From NCBI GenBank assembly GCA_023435805.1, contig JAEZMC010000390.1, positions 1 through 6,432 on the forward strand: a stretch of 6,432 bases of DNA. Direction: 5' to 3'. Shown piece after piece: positions 1 to 4,728 of this stretch (the stretch's first letter is position 1; each line of letters starts with the position of its first letter). The notes under the pieces were generated by a model. The model did not search any database. It saw nothing but the letters and a program-made list of their open reading frames with translations, and had not been told where the DNA came from. Source of the stretch: Bacillota bacterium (GTDB taxonomy: Bacteria > Bacillota > Clostridia > Acetivibrionales > DTU013). The position numbers and the translations under genes were made by a program.

Positions 1-116
1 ACTCTGATGTAAACGGCAAGCCAGACCAGGCCGATCATAAAACCGCCGATTACATCACTGGCATAATGAACGCCCAGATAGATGCGGCTGATTCCTATAG
101 CGGCAGATATACACTG
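1..116 (-). pseudogene. PAP2-family phosphatase, 3' remnant lacking its 5' end (runs off the window)
   Basis: The minus strand from position 116 down to the edge reads 38 codons that include SRIYLGVHYASDVIGG. This matches the last active-site motif (SR-x5-H-x3-D) of the PAP2 superfamily of membrane phosphatases, which act on phosphatidate, undecaprenyl-diphosphate and similar substrates. A hydrophobic stretch (FMIGLVWLAVYI) follows, as expected for the next membrane helix. Two consecutive in-frame TGA codons (plus 117-122) lie immediately upstream. No start codon precedes the motif in this frame. In the roughly 75 bp between the stops and the ybjQ terminator, none of the three minus frames encodes the PSGH motif that should lie a few dozen residues earlier. 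The gene is therefore beheaded rather than simply frameshifted. Family assignment is firm; pseudogene status is inferred, since the rest lies outside the window. Confidence 0.7.
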
Positions 117-195
117 TCATCAAATGACGTAATCATTTTGGAGCAGGATGTTTCCAACATATCACATTAAAGAAAGCATGATAGCTTTTTAAAAA

Positions 196-235
196 GGGGA
201 TATGTCCTTCCGCTAAAAGCCTCCTCCATATCCCC
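196..235 (-). terminator. Rho-independent terminator of the ybjQ gene
   Basis: A perfect 9-bp inverted repeat, GGGGATATG (196-204) and CATATCCCC (227-235), encloses a 22-nt spacer. On the minus strand the stem is followed directly by TTTTT (195-191). It starts 12 bp after the ybjQ stop codon, so it should end that transcript and insulate the PAP2 remnant beyond it. The plus strand has no T-run after the stem, so it looks one-directional. Confidence 0.75.
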
Positions 236-247
236 GTTCCATTCGTA

Positions 248-568
248 TTATTCGAGCACAACAGCCGTACCGGAAGCAGTGACCATTAGCATGTTATTTC
301 CCTGTCCCAGGACCTCATAATCCACATCAACACCTACAACAGCATTGGCTCCGTATTGCTGGGCGCGATTCACCATTTCCATGACTGCATTATCCCGGGC
401 ACCGATCAATTCACCTTCATACGAACCGGACCTGCCCCCGAAGAAATTTGTCAACCCTGCGGCAAAATCCTTAATAAAATCCACACCGGATATTACTTCC
501 CCGAATACAATCCCCTTGTATTCGATAATTCTTCTTCCTTCAACAGAAGGTGTAGTTGTAACGATCAT
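248..568 (-). CDS. ybjQ: YbjQ/UPF0145 family protein (putative heavy-metal-binding domain)
   Basis: This 106-residue protein matches the YbjQ (UPF0145, DUF74) family in length and along its whole sequence. It opens with the strand MIVTTTPSVEGRRI, followed by YKGIVFGEV, the central FFGGRSGSYEGEL segment and a helix reading ARDNAVMEMVNRAQQYGANAVVGVDVDYE. It closes with a hydrophobic strand ending GTAVVLE. Known members are small soluble cytoplasmic proteins that assemble as ring-shaped oligomers; the metal-binding label is a family name and the role is not established. I see no Cys or His metal cluster here. An SD of GGAGG (plus 576-580) sits 7 nt before the ATG. The gap of 99 bp to the upstream HD-GYP gene contains a possible terminator and AT-rich sequence, so it may be transcribed alone. 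The family is confidently recognised; its function is not. Confidence 0.9.
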   Translation of the reverse strand: MIVTTTPSVEGRRIIEYKGIVFGEVISGVDFIKDFAAGLTNFFGGRSGSYEGELIGARDNAVMEMVNRAQQYGANAVVGVDVDYEVLGQGNNMLMVTASGTAVVLE

Positions 569-619
569 ATCAATACCTCCAAACTTTTCTTATATCTATA
601 TACGTTACATTTCAGAAAA

Positions 620-637
620 TTCCTCCCGCCCGGGGAA
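620..637 (-). terminator. Possible weak terminator between the HD-GYP gene and ybjQ
   Basis: A short GC-rich hairpin (TTCC-T-CC paired with GGGGAA, one bulged base, 5-nt loop) lies 30 bp after the HD-GYP stop codon. On the minus strand four Ts follow it (619-616). On the plus strand a longer T-run follows (641-646), so it could equally stop antisense transcripts. The stem is only 6 bp, which makes the call tentative. The rest of the 569-667 gap holds the ybjQ ribosome binding site and AT-rich sequence with TATA-like hexamers but no convincing -35 partner. Confidence 0.35.
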
Positions 638-667
638 AGCTTTTTTATTTTTGCGGTTTAATGCCCG

Positions 668-1939
668 CTAAAAGGAGGACATCGGCGTCAGGCTGTTGAA
701 CAGCTGTGTCATACTTTTTTGCGCCTGCAGTTTCAACTGGTCAATTTCCTCCAGATGCTGCCTCAACACCATCATCACATCGCCATCCAGATGCTTGTTT
801 TTCACCATATTCTCAATAATGGTGATTGCATGGCTTGCGGGCATTGCTTCGCGGTATGGCCTTTGTTCGGTCAGTGCCGTAAACACATCGCTGACAGCCA
901 TGATTCTTGAACCCATGCTCAGGTCCTTGTCCCCCAGTCCAAAAGGGTACCCGCTGCCATCGAGCCTTTCATGGTGGTACGATGCCCACTGGTTGATGGT
1001 CCTCAGCTGAGGGATCCTGTCCAGAATACGGTATGAATTGTATGTATGTTTTTTCATAATATTAAATTCGTCAGGAGTCAACGCGCCGTTCTTTTCCAGT
1101 ATGCCGACCGGAACAGCAAGCTTTCCCAGATCATGCAGCAACCCGGCTATCTTCATCAGCTTCACTTCATTTTTACTATAGTTCATTTTAGCCGCCAGTG
1201 AACTGGCACATTCCGCGACACCAATGGAGTGCGTGGCAGTAAATCTGCTGCGGCAATCAATGATTCTGTTTAAAGCGCCTGCCAGTAAGAGCAGTCGATC
1301 CGAATCAACCGTTAATCTCAAATTTTTCATCAGCGTGTTCAGTATTTCTTTGCTGAAATTAGTTGTAAAATCAAACCAGAAATGAGGCCTGGAGGATATC
1401 TTGATAAAGGCTTCCACTGCATCTGGCATAAATCGTGAACCGGATCCGTTGATAATCGTGTTTTCCAAAAAGGACCGCTGTCCTAAAATTTCTTCATCTC
1501 TGTCGGTTAAAACATCAATTCTGTCGGCCAGATGTACAATATAACTGCCCAACGGAATTGCACATCCTTCCGTATATTGCGAATCTGGCTCGTTCCAGTA
1601 TATATGGTGAAAACGGATGATTTCCGCCGCATGCCTCAATTCATCAAAATCACGAAGCAGCTTCCAGCCATTGATTCCATGGTCATGCCTTTCGTCTAAG
1701 GTTTCGCCGAAATCATATTGCAAAGCCTTCAGCTTTTCATCCTCTCTGATTGCTCCGCAGTCATGCAGTAAGCCGGCAATCAGAATATGGGTTTTTTCCT
1801 TTTCCCTCAAACCCATTTCATTTGCAATGGAATAGGCTATATAGGCAACTCTTTCGTTGTGATTGGATACCTGAAGGCTGATCAGGTCGATAGCGCTTGA
1901 GAAACACAGGATGATTTCAGACAGCGGAATATTAAGCAT
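668..1939 (-). CDS. Tandem HD / HD-GYP domain protein, probable cyclic-di-GMP phosphodiesterase
   Basis: The 423-residue protein carries two HD-fold domains. The C-terminal one (about 215-385) is a canonical HD-GYP domain: H237, LLHDLGK (H269, D270, K273), H298, HHERLDGSGYP (322-332) and D351 in SDVFTAL. HD-GYP enzymes hydrolyse cyclic-di-GMP to pGpG or GMP with a di- or tri-metal centre. The N-terminal domain (about 20-145) has the same ligand order, H27, HD at 59-60, H88, HH at 111-112 and D139, but has HHIYWNEP where HHE-x2-DG-x-GYP should be. It is therefore an HD domain without the GYP signature. There is no signal peptide, membrane helix or receiver domain, so the protein is predicted to be cytoplasmic with an unknown input. 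The start is preceded by GGGG (plus 1947-1950) at 7 nt, a modest ribosome binding site. The phosphodiesterase activity is inferred from the motif; other cyclic dinucleotides are possible substrates. Confidence 0.9.
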   Translation of the reverse strand: MLNIPLSEIILCFSSAIDLISLQVSNHNERVAYIAYSIANEMGLREKEKTHILIAGLLHDCGAIREDEKLKALQYDFGETLDERHDHGINGWKLLRDFDELRHAAEIIRFHHIYWNEPDSQYTEGCAIPLGSYIVHLADRIDVLTDRDEEILGQRSFLENTIINGSGSRFMPDAVEAFIKISSRPHFWFDFTTNFSKEILNTLMKNLRLTVDSDRLLLLAGALNRIIDCRSRFTATHSIGVAECASSLAAKMNYSKNEVKLMKIAGLLHDLGKLAVPVGILEKNGALTPDEFNIMKKHTYNSYRILDRIPQLRTINQWASYHHERLDGSGYPFGLGDKDLSMGSRIMAVSDVFTALTEQRPYREAMPASHAITIIENMVKNKHLDGDVMMVLRQHLEEIDQLKLQAQKSMTQLFNSLTPMSSF

Positions 1940-2034
1940 ATACTTACCCCATTCAATATATTAGTTTTTGCTGCGATTGAACCTCTAAATTTAACCAATC
2001 CGTTGCATGCCGTTTGTTATTTTAATCAGAACTA

Positions 2035-2060
2035 AAGTGAGCCTTGTTGCCGGCTCACTT
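2035..2060 (-). terminator. Strong hairpin terminator overlapping the stop codon of the small gene
   Basis: AAGTGAGCC (2035-2043) and GGCTCACTT (2052-2060) form a perfect 9-bp stem with an 8-nt loop. On the minus strand the stem runs into TTTAGTTCTGATT, a short U-rich tail. On the plus strand it is followed by TAGATTTTG, so it could act in both directions. The TGA stop of the 40-codon gene lies inside the upstream arm. The remainder of the 1940-2034 gap, the leader of the HD-GYP gene, holds no clear promoter. Confidence 0.65.
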
Positions 2061-2177
2061 AGATTTTGTCGGGTTATTTTTATGATATCCTTTCGATATC
2101 CTTTTTGTTTCTTCGAGTTCCTGCGTTTTTCTCTTTTCAGAGTCCGGCTGAAACTCTTTTGCTTTGTTTTTGCCCAT
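2055..2177 (-). CDS. Small basic hydrophilic protein, 40 residues, unknown function
   Basis: A minus-strand reading frame of 40 codons starts MGKNKAKEFQPDSEKRK and ends PTKSK before TGA. AAGGA (plus 2184-2188) lies 6 nt upstream of the ATG, good spacing for a ribosome binding site, and the stop codon falls within a strong terminator hairpin, as at a real gene end. The product has 10 Lys, 2 Arg and 6 acidic residues, no Cys or Trp, and no hydrophobic segment, so it should be soluble and largely disordered. Its size and composition recall the minor small acid-soluble spore proteins of Bacilli, and it sits among envelope and spore genes, but I cannot assign it to a family. It lies 77 bp after the transglycosylase and may share its transcript, as no hairpin separates them. 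A longer frame on the same strand (1991-2203) overlaps it but has no ribosome binding site and runs through the terminator. Confidence 0.55.
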   Translation of the reverse strand: MGKNKAKEFQPDSEKRKTQELEETKRISKGYHKNNPTKSK

Positions 2178-2253
2178 TGATTTTCCTTACCTGCCTTTAC
2201 CATTTATTCATATAGGAATATTCTATCCGCAGGCAATAAAAATAATGCAAAGG

Positions 2254-3012
2254 TTATTCTTCAAAATAGGCAGCAACTTTGCTCCATTTTTTGTAATATT
2301 TTTTCAGATAACTGCTGTTGATCCCATACCTGTCATAACCGCCCGTACCGCGCTGATAAATAGACAGGGCGGTATCTCTCAGCTTTTTGCCCTCCAGGCC
2401 TTCTACCCTCTTATCAGCAAGTATCCAACTGAACATGGCTGTTCCCCAGTTTATGTTCACAGCCCCATCCAGCGGTTTGTTTGGTGTTTTCAGTGTTTTT
2501 GAAAGATTTGTGCCATGGCTTGAGCTGATTTGAAAGTAGCCTTTATATCTTCCACTGGAGCATTTTTCATTAAAATTACTCTCCAATGCGATCAGTGCAA
2601 GCATATCTATATAGTCCAGCTCTCTTGTTTTACAGTAATCCCACAGAAGCTTCTGGTGCTCTTTTTTCATTGGTATTTCAGAAATATACCGAAAATCTTT
2701 ATCCTCTTCCTTTTCAGATTCCGATATGGCCCCCGGTGTCACAACAGCAGGGTCGGAAACAAATGCGGACCCTGTTGTATTTTCGGGCAGATCGGGTATA
2801 ATGGCTGAATCTGTTGTAATAGAAGTGGAAGTATTAATTCCGGCCCCGGTGACATTTGTTCCCACATCCCCGTTGTTCTGCAGGTCGGCAGTGTCTGACG
2901 GTATATTGACGGATGACGTTTCGTTCGCTGCAGAAACCGGTGTAGTAAAGAAACAGCCCATGATAAGGGAAAACACGATTATCATGCATACTGTACTCCT
3001 GCCTGGCCTCAT
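2254..3012 (-). CDS. Secreted SLT-type lytic transglycosylase (lysozyme-like fold)
   Basis: The protein (252 residues from the chosen start) has an N-terminal export signal: a basic MRPGRS, a hydrophobic core and a TPVSA-A cleavage site near residue 28. A Ser/Thr/Asn-rich linker (about 29-100) is followed by a lysozyme-like domain. That domain shows the SLT motifs in order: ALESNF with the likely catalytic E144, KGYFQIS (157-163) in place of GLMQI, the NINWGTAMF helix, and ALSIYQRGTGGYDR (about 215-228) in place of ALAAYNAG. SLT enzymes cleave the MurNAc-GlcNAc bond of peptidoglycan to give 1,6-anhydro products; here they would act outside the membrane. An upstream ATG at 3033 exists but has no ribosome binding site, whereas GGGAGGT precedes the ATG at 3012 by 5 nt. 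LIMGC in the signal could be a poor lipobox, so a lipoprotein form is not excluded. Possible roles are wall remodelling or spore cortex work; the neighbouring spore lipoprotein hints at the latter. Confidence 0.8.
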   Translation of the reverse strand: MRPGRSTVCMIIVFSLIMGCFFTTPVSAANETSSVNIPSDTADLQNNGDVGTNVTGAGINTSTSITTDSAIIPDLPENTTGSAFVSDPAVVTPGAISESEKEEDKDFRYISEIPMKKEHQKLLWDYCKTRELDYIDMLALIALESNFNEKCSSGRYKGYFQISSSHGTNLSKTLKTPNKPLDGAVNINWGTAMFSWILADKRVEGLEGKKLRDTALSIYQRGTGGYDRYGINSSYLKKYYKKWSKVAAYFEE

Positions 3013-3017
3013 TCCAC

Positions 3018-3024
3018 ACCTCCC
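3018..3024 (-). promoter_or_regulatory. Ribosome binding site that sets the transglycosylase start
   Basis: The minus strand reads GGGAGGT, a near-perfect anti-16S match, 5 nt before the ATG at 3012-3010. It lies inside the reading frame of the longer alternative starting at 3033, whose own upstream bases are only TTTGTAAGAA. This favours the shorter protein. Confidence 0.75.
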
Positions 3025-3052
3025 GGTAAACATTTCTTACAAATGCAGATAT

Positions 3053-3081
3053 AGTATATCAAAATTCTGGACAATACGGAA
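3053..3081 (-). promoter_or_regulatory. Candidate sigma-A promoter with extended -10 for the transglycosylase gene
   Basis: On the minus strand TGATATACT (plus 3061-3053) is an extended -10 element (TG-n-TATACT). At 17 bp spacing the -35 position is TTCCGT (3081-3076), a poor match to TTGACA, which an extended -10 can offset. Transcription would begin near 3046, giving a short leader that retains the GGGAGGT site. The element lies just after the yhcN terminator, where a new promoter is expected. No sporulation-sigma signature was clear here. Confidence 0.4.
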
Positions 3082-3092
3082 GAGTTTTTATT

Positions 3093-3142
3093 AAGACAAG
3101 GGAGTGGGTTGCCCTAAAACGCTCCACTCCCTCCATTGTCTT
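3093..3142 (-). terminator. Large hairpin terminator after the YhcN-like gene
   Basis: The inner stem GGGAGTGG (3100-3107) pairs with CCACTCCC (3124-3131). An outer stem AAGACAA (3093-3099) pairs with TTGTCTT (3136-3142), giving 15 bp in all with a 4-nt bulge on one side. It begins 15 bp after the stop codon at 3158. The minus-strand tail (after 3093) is TTAATAAAAAC, poor in T. The plus-strand tail is TATTTTACC. The stem is strong, but efficiency in the sense direction is uncertain. Confidence 0.6.
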
Positions 3143-3157
3143 TATTTTACCTTGTTA

Positions 3158-3826
3158 TTATGACCCTCTTACAAGCTTGTTGAATTCATTCATAATGGTA
3201 TTGATTGGTCTGTTGCTGGTGATATCGCTGCTCAGTCTGCTCATCCTGTTCATCACATCAGGTGAATTGCTGACCGTAACACTGGTAATGGTATTGTCGG
3301 CTTGTTTTACGGTCCTGGTTATCCTGTCCCGCACGGCATTGAGATTACCAGTTGTTTTGCATCCGACCAGCGCGGTGTTTCCCATAACAATTACATGTGC
3401 GTCCTTCACACCGGTCATTTTGTCTAGCTGTGTCTTGATCTGTGCAGCTTTTTGCTGATTCGGCAGCATTTGTGTTTGCGTAGTGGTATTATACCCCGAG
3501 TTCGTACCGGTACCCATTCCAAGCATATTGGTCTGGTTCATCGGCGTTGTTGTTCCGTACATATTGGTATTCGTCGTACCGAACATATTGGTACGCGTTG
3601 TACCATACATATTTGTACCGTTCATCAGGTTTGTAGTGCCATACATATTTGTACGGTTCAATGCTGTATTACCTGTCGAATTCGTTCTGTTATACCCTAC
3701 GTTCTGAGTCCCCTGCATATTTCTCGTTCCATATGGGGTCCCGGCTTGCGAACACGCACACAGCGCGGCTGTTAATATGCAGATGACTGTAAAAGCACAC
3801 AGGGCAGCTTTCAATTTTATTTTCAT
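3158..3826 (-). CDS. YhcN/YlaJ-family sporulation lipoprotein with Asn/Thr/Gly/Met repeats
   Basis: From the chosen ATG the protein has 222 residues. A lipoprotein signal (MKIKLK, hydrophobic core, lipobox LCAC with lipidated C25) is followed by a low-complexity region (about 28-120) and then a compact domain (about 121-222). The region QKAAQIKTQLDKMTGVKDAHVIVMGNTALVG is typical of the YhcN/YlaJ family, as is the later stretch of alternating strands ending in TSVTVSNSPDV. Family members are lipoproteins of the spore or forespore membrane; in Bacillus subtilis yhcN is made under forespore control, and a role in germination or outgrowth has been proposed. A GTG at 3841-3839 could extend the frame by 5 codons, but it overlaps the GGGAGGT site that serves the ATG at 3826, so the shorter start is preferred. 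No convincing forespore-type promoter was found upstream. The repeat region is described separately. The gene is probably monocistronic, with hairpins on both sides. Confidence 0.88.
   Translation of the reverse strand: MKIKLKAALCAFTVICILTAALCACSQAGTPYGTRNMQGTQNVGYNRTNSTGNTALNRTNMYGTTNLMNGTNMYGTTRTNMFGTTNTNMYGTTTPMNQTNMLGMGTGTNSGYNTTTQTQMLPNQQKAAQIKTQLDKMTGVKDAHVIVMGNTALVGCKTTGNLNAVRDRITRTVKQADNTITSVTVSNSPDVMNRMSRLSSDITSNRPINTIMNEFNKLVRGS
3512..3652 (-). repeat. Coding tandem repeat TNMYGTT in the spore lipoprotein
   Basis: Five copies of a 7-residue unit read TNMYGTT, TNMYGTT, TNMFGTT, TNMYGTT and TNMLGMG at residues 59, 71, 79, 87 and 99. The copies start 12, 8, 8 and 12 residues apart. 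In DNA the intact copies are at 3632-3652, 3596-3616, 3572-3592 and 3548-3568, with the degenerate one at 3512-3532. The ATG and the AAT before it are constant, while third positions of the Gly and Thr codons differ between copies. A fainter copy (RNMQGTQN) lies further towards the N-terminus. Confidence 0.8.
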
Positions 3827-3832
3827 CTTAAC

Positions 3833-3839
3833 ACCTCCC
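3833..3839 (-). promoter_or_regulatory. Ribosome binding site that sets the spore lipoprotein start
   Basis: GGGAGGT on the minus strand lies 6 nt before the ATG at 3826-3824. It overlaps the alternative GTG start at 3841-3839, which has no site of its own. The same GGGAGGTGT string precedes the transglycosylase start. Confidence 0.75.
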
Positions 3840-3866
3840 ACACTATTTTGTGCGCATCATAAAAAT

Positions 3867-3892
3867 TTATTTGAGTTAATTATTTGAACTAA
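3867..3892. repeat. 13-bp tandem direct repeat in the leader region of the spore lipoprotein gene
   Basis: TTATTTGAGTTAA (3867-3879) is followed immediately by TTATTTGAACTAA (3880-3892), matching at 11 of 13 positions. It lies about 40 bp upstream of the lipoprotein start in a strongly AT-rich stretch with a T-rich run just beyond (3896-3914). It could be a regulator site near the promoter or only simple-sequence drift. The rest of the 3827-4020 gap holds the hairpin at 3929-3957 and about 60 bp (3958-4020) with nothing recognisable. Confidence 0.5.
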
Positions 3893-3928
3893 TTGCTTTT
3901 TTTTATGTTTTTTAAAAGCCTTGTATCT

Positions 3929-3957
3929 CCTGCCGCGTTACATTTATGCGGCACAGG
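3929..3957 (-). terminator. Hairpin downstream of sfsA, probable terminator
   Basis: CCTGCCGC (3929-3936) pairs with GCGG-CA-CAGG (3948-3957), giving 8 GC-rich pairs with a 2-nt bulge and an 11-nt loop. It sits 63 bp after the sfsA stop. On the minus strand the tail is AGATACAAGGCTTTT, so the T-run is displaced. On the plus strand ACCATTTTT follows. It is the only strong stem between sfsA and the lipoprotein gene. Confidence 0.45.
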
Positions 3958-4020
3958 ACCATTTTTCCAATTTACCCGTTTAAACTGACGGTTCCTGATA
4001 AAAGTGAAGCTTTCTCCGGT

Positions 4021-4701
4021 TTATATTACTACGGCAACCTCCTTTGCGATCTTCAGGCTGTTCTCACACACTTCACAATCCACAGCCATGATCTTCACAT
4101 TATGTTTTTCAGCATATTTCAATGCATCCGCAAAGGCCTGGTGAGTCCTCGCGTTCGGGGTGAAGTACCGCACGCCCTCCATCTGGATGACGAACAGGAT
4201 ATAAGCACTGTACCCCTCATTTATACTGTCGCAAAGCTCGAAAACATGCCTGACGCCTCTTTCTGTCGGTGCATCCGGAAAAAGGGCGATATTGTCTTCC
4301 TCGAGGGTTACTCCTTTGACTTCTATCAATACCTTGTCGCGATCGGTTTCCACGAAAAAATCGAAGCGGGAACCACCGTATGTAAACTCCGGCTTGATGA
4401 ACCGGATGCCCCTGAGAAGCTTTCCTTCCAGAAGCCATTCATGGATAACCCTGTTCGGCGCCTGAGAATCGATATTAACCAGCCGGCTTCCTTTTTCCAC
4501 ACCAATCAACGACAAGGCGGTCTTTCTTTTTATCCCCGCGTGCTGCTGCAAATAAACGGGAGCTCCCTCCACAAGCAGCTCCCGGCACCTTCCTGTATTT
4601 TTAACATGGGCCTTTTCCACATTTCCGTTGATCATGTCCTGTGCAATAAAGCGGTTAGGCCGCGATAGAAAAATTCCTTTCCGGATATTTTCATAGATCA
4701 T
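4021..4701 (-). CDS. sfsA: SfsA family protein (sugar fermentation stimulation protein homologue)
   Basis: The 226-residue product matches SfsA from end to end. It has FLSRPNRFIA (11-20) and HVKNTGRCRELL (32-43) in the N-terminal OB-like part, then NIDSQAPN (76-83), YGGSRFDFFVE (108-118), LIEVKGVTLEE (125-135), FPDAPTERGVRHV (141-153) and a C-terminal YFTPN-x-RTHQAF segment. D114, E127 and K129 fit the D...E-x-K arrangement of the PD-(D/E)xK nuclease fold assigned to the second half of the family. Escherichia coli SfsA was described as a DNA-binding protein that raises maltose gene expression, but its biochemical role is unsettled and the name should not be read as a function here. GGAG lies 6 nt before the ATG. 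It begins 27 bp after the helicase stop with no terminator between, so the two are probably cotranscribed. Confidence 0.93.
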   Translation of the reverse strand: MIYENIRKGIFLSRPNRFIAQDMINGNVEKAHVKNTGRCRELLVEGAPVYLQQHAGIKRKTALSLIGVEKGSRLVNIDSQAPNRVIHEWLLEGKLLRGIRFIKPEFTYGGSRFDFFVETDRDKVLIEVKGVTLEEDNIALFPDAPTERGVRHVFELCDSINEGYSAYILFVIQMEGVRYFTPNARTHQAFADALKYAEKHNVKIMAVDCEVCENSLKIAKEVAVVI

Positions 4702-4728
4702 TTTTCACTCCGTTCATCATGAACCGTC

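Noticed and set aside
185..196. CTTTTTAAAAAG palindrome
   Set aside because: It is a by-product of the terminator T-run next to an A-run; no reason to call it an operator.
2084..2103. GATATCCTTT direct repeat, two copies 11 bp apart
   Set aside because: It lies inside the 40-codon gene and is too short to be informative.
1991..2203. A 70-codon minus-strand frame starting MVKAGKENQW
   Set aside because: It has no ribosome binding site, reads straight through the strong hairpin at 2035-2060, and overlaps the better-supported 40-codon gene in another frame.
3512..3652. The repeat array considered as a CRISPR or regulatory iteron array
   Set aside because: The units are in frame, keep the peptide while varying in third positions, and lie within a lipoprotein gene; there are no uniform repeats with unique spacers.
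3452..3775. Plus-strand frames rich in Ile, Val, His and Cys repeats opposite the lipoprotein array
   Set aside because: Their repeats are the antisense image of the TNMYGTT array; no family match and no ribosome binding site.
3905..3957. Possible forespore or mother-cell sigma promoters for the spore lipoprotein (GCATA, ACATAAAA elements on the minus strand)
   Set aside because: Each has only one plausible half; spacing or the partner hexamer does not fit the sigma-G, sigma-E or sigma-K consensus.
3946..4668. A 240-codon plus-strand frame opposite sfsA
   Set aside because: The minus strand encodes a full, motif-complete SfsA; the plus frame has no recognisable domain and is an antisense shadow.
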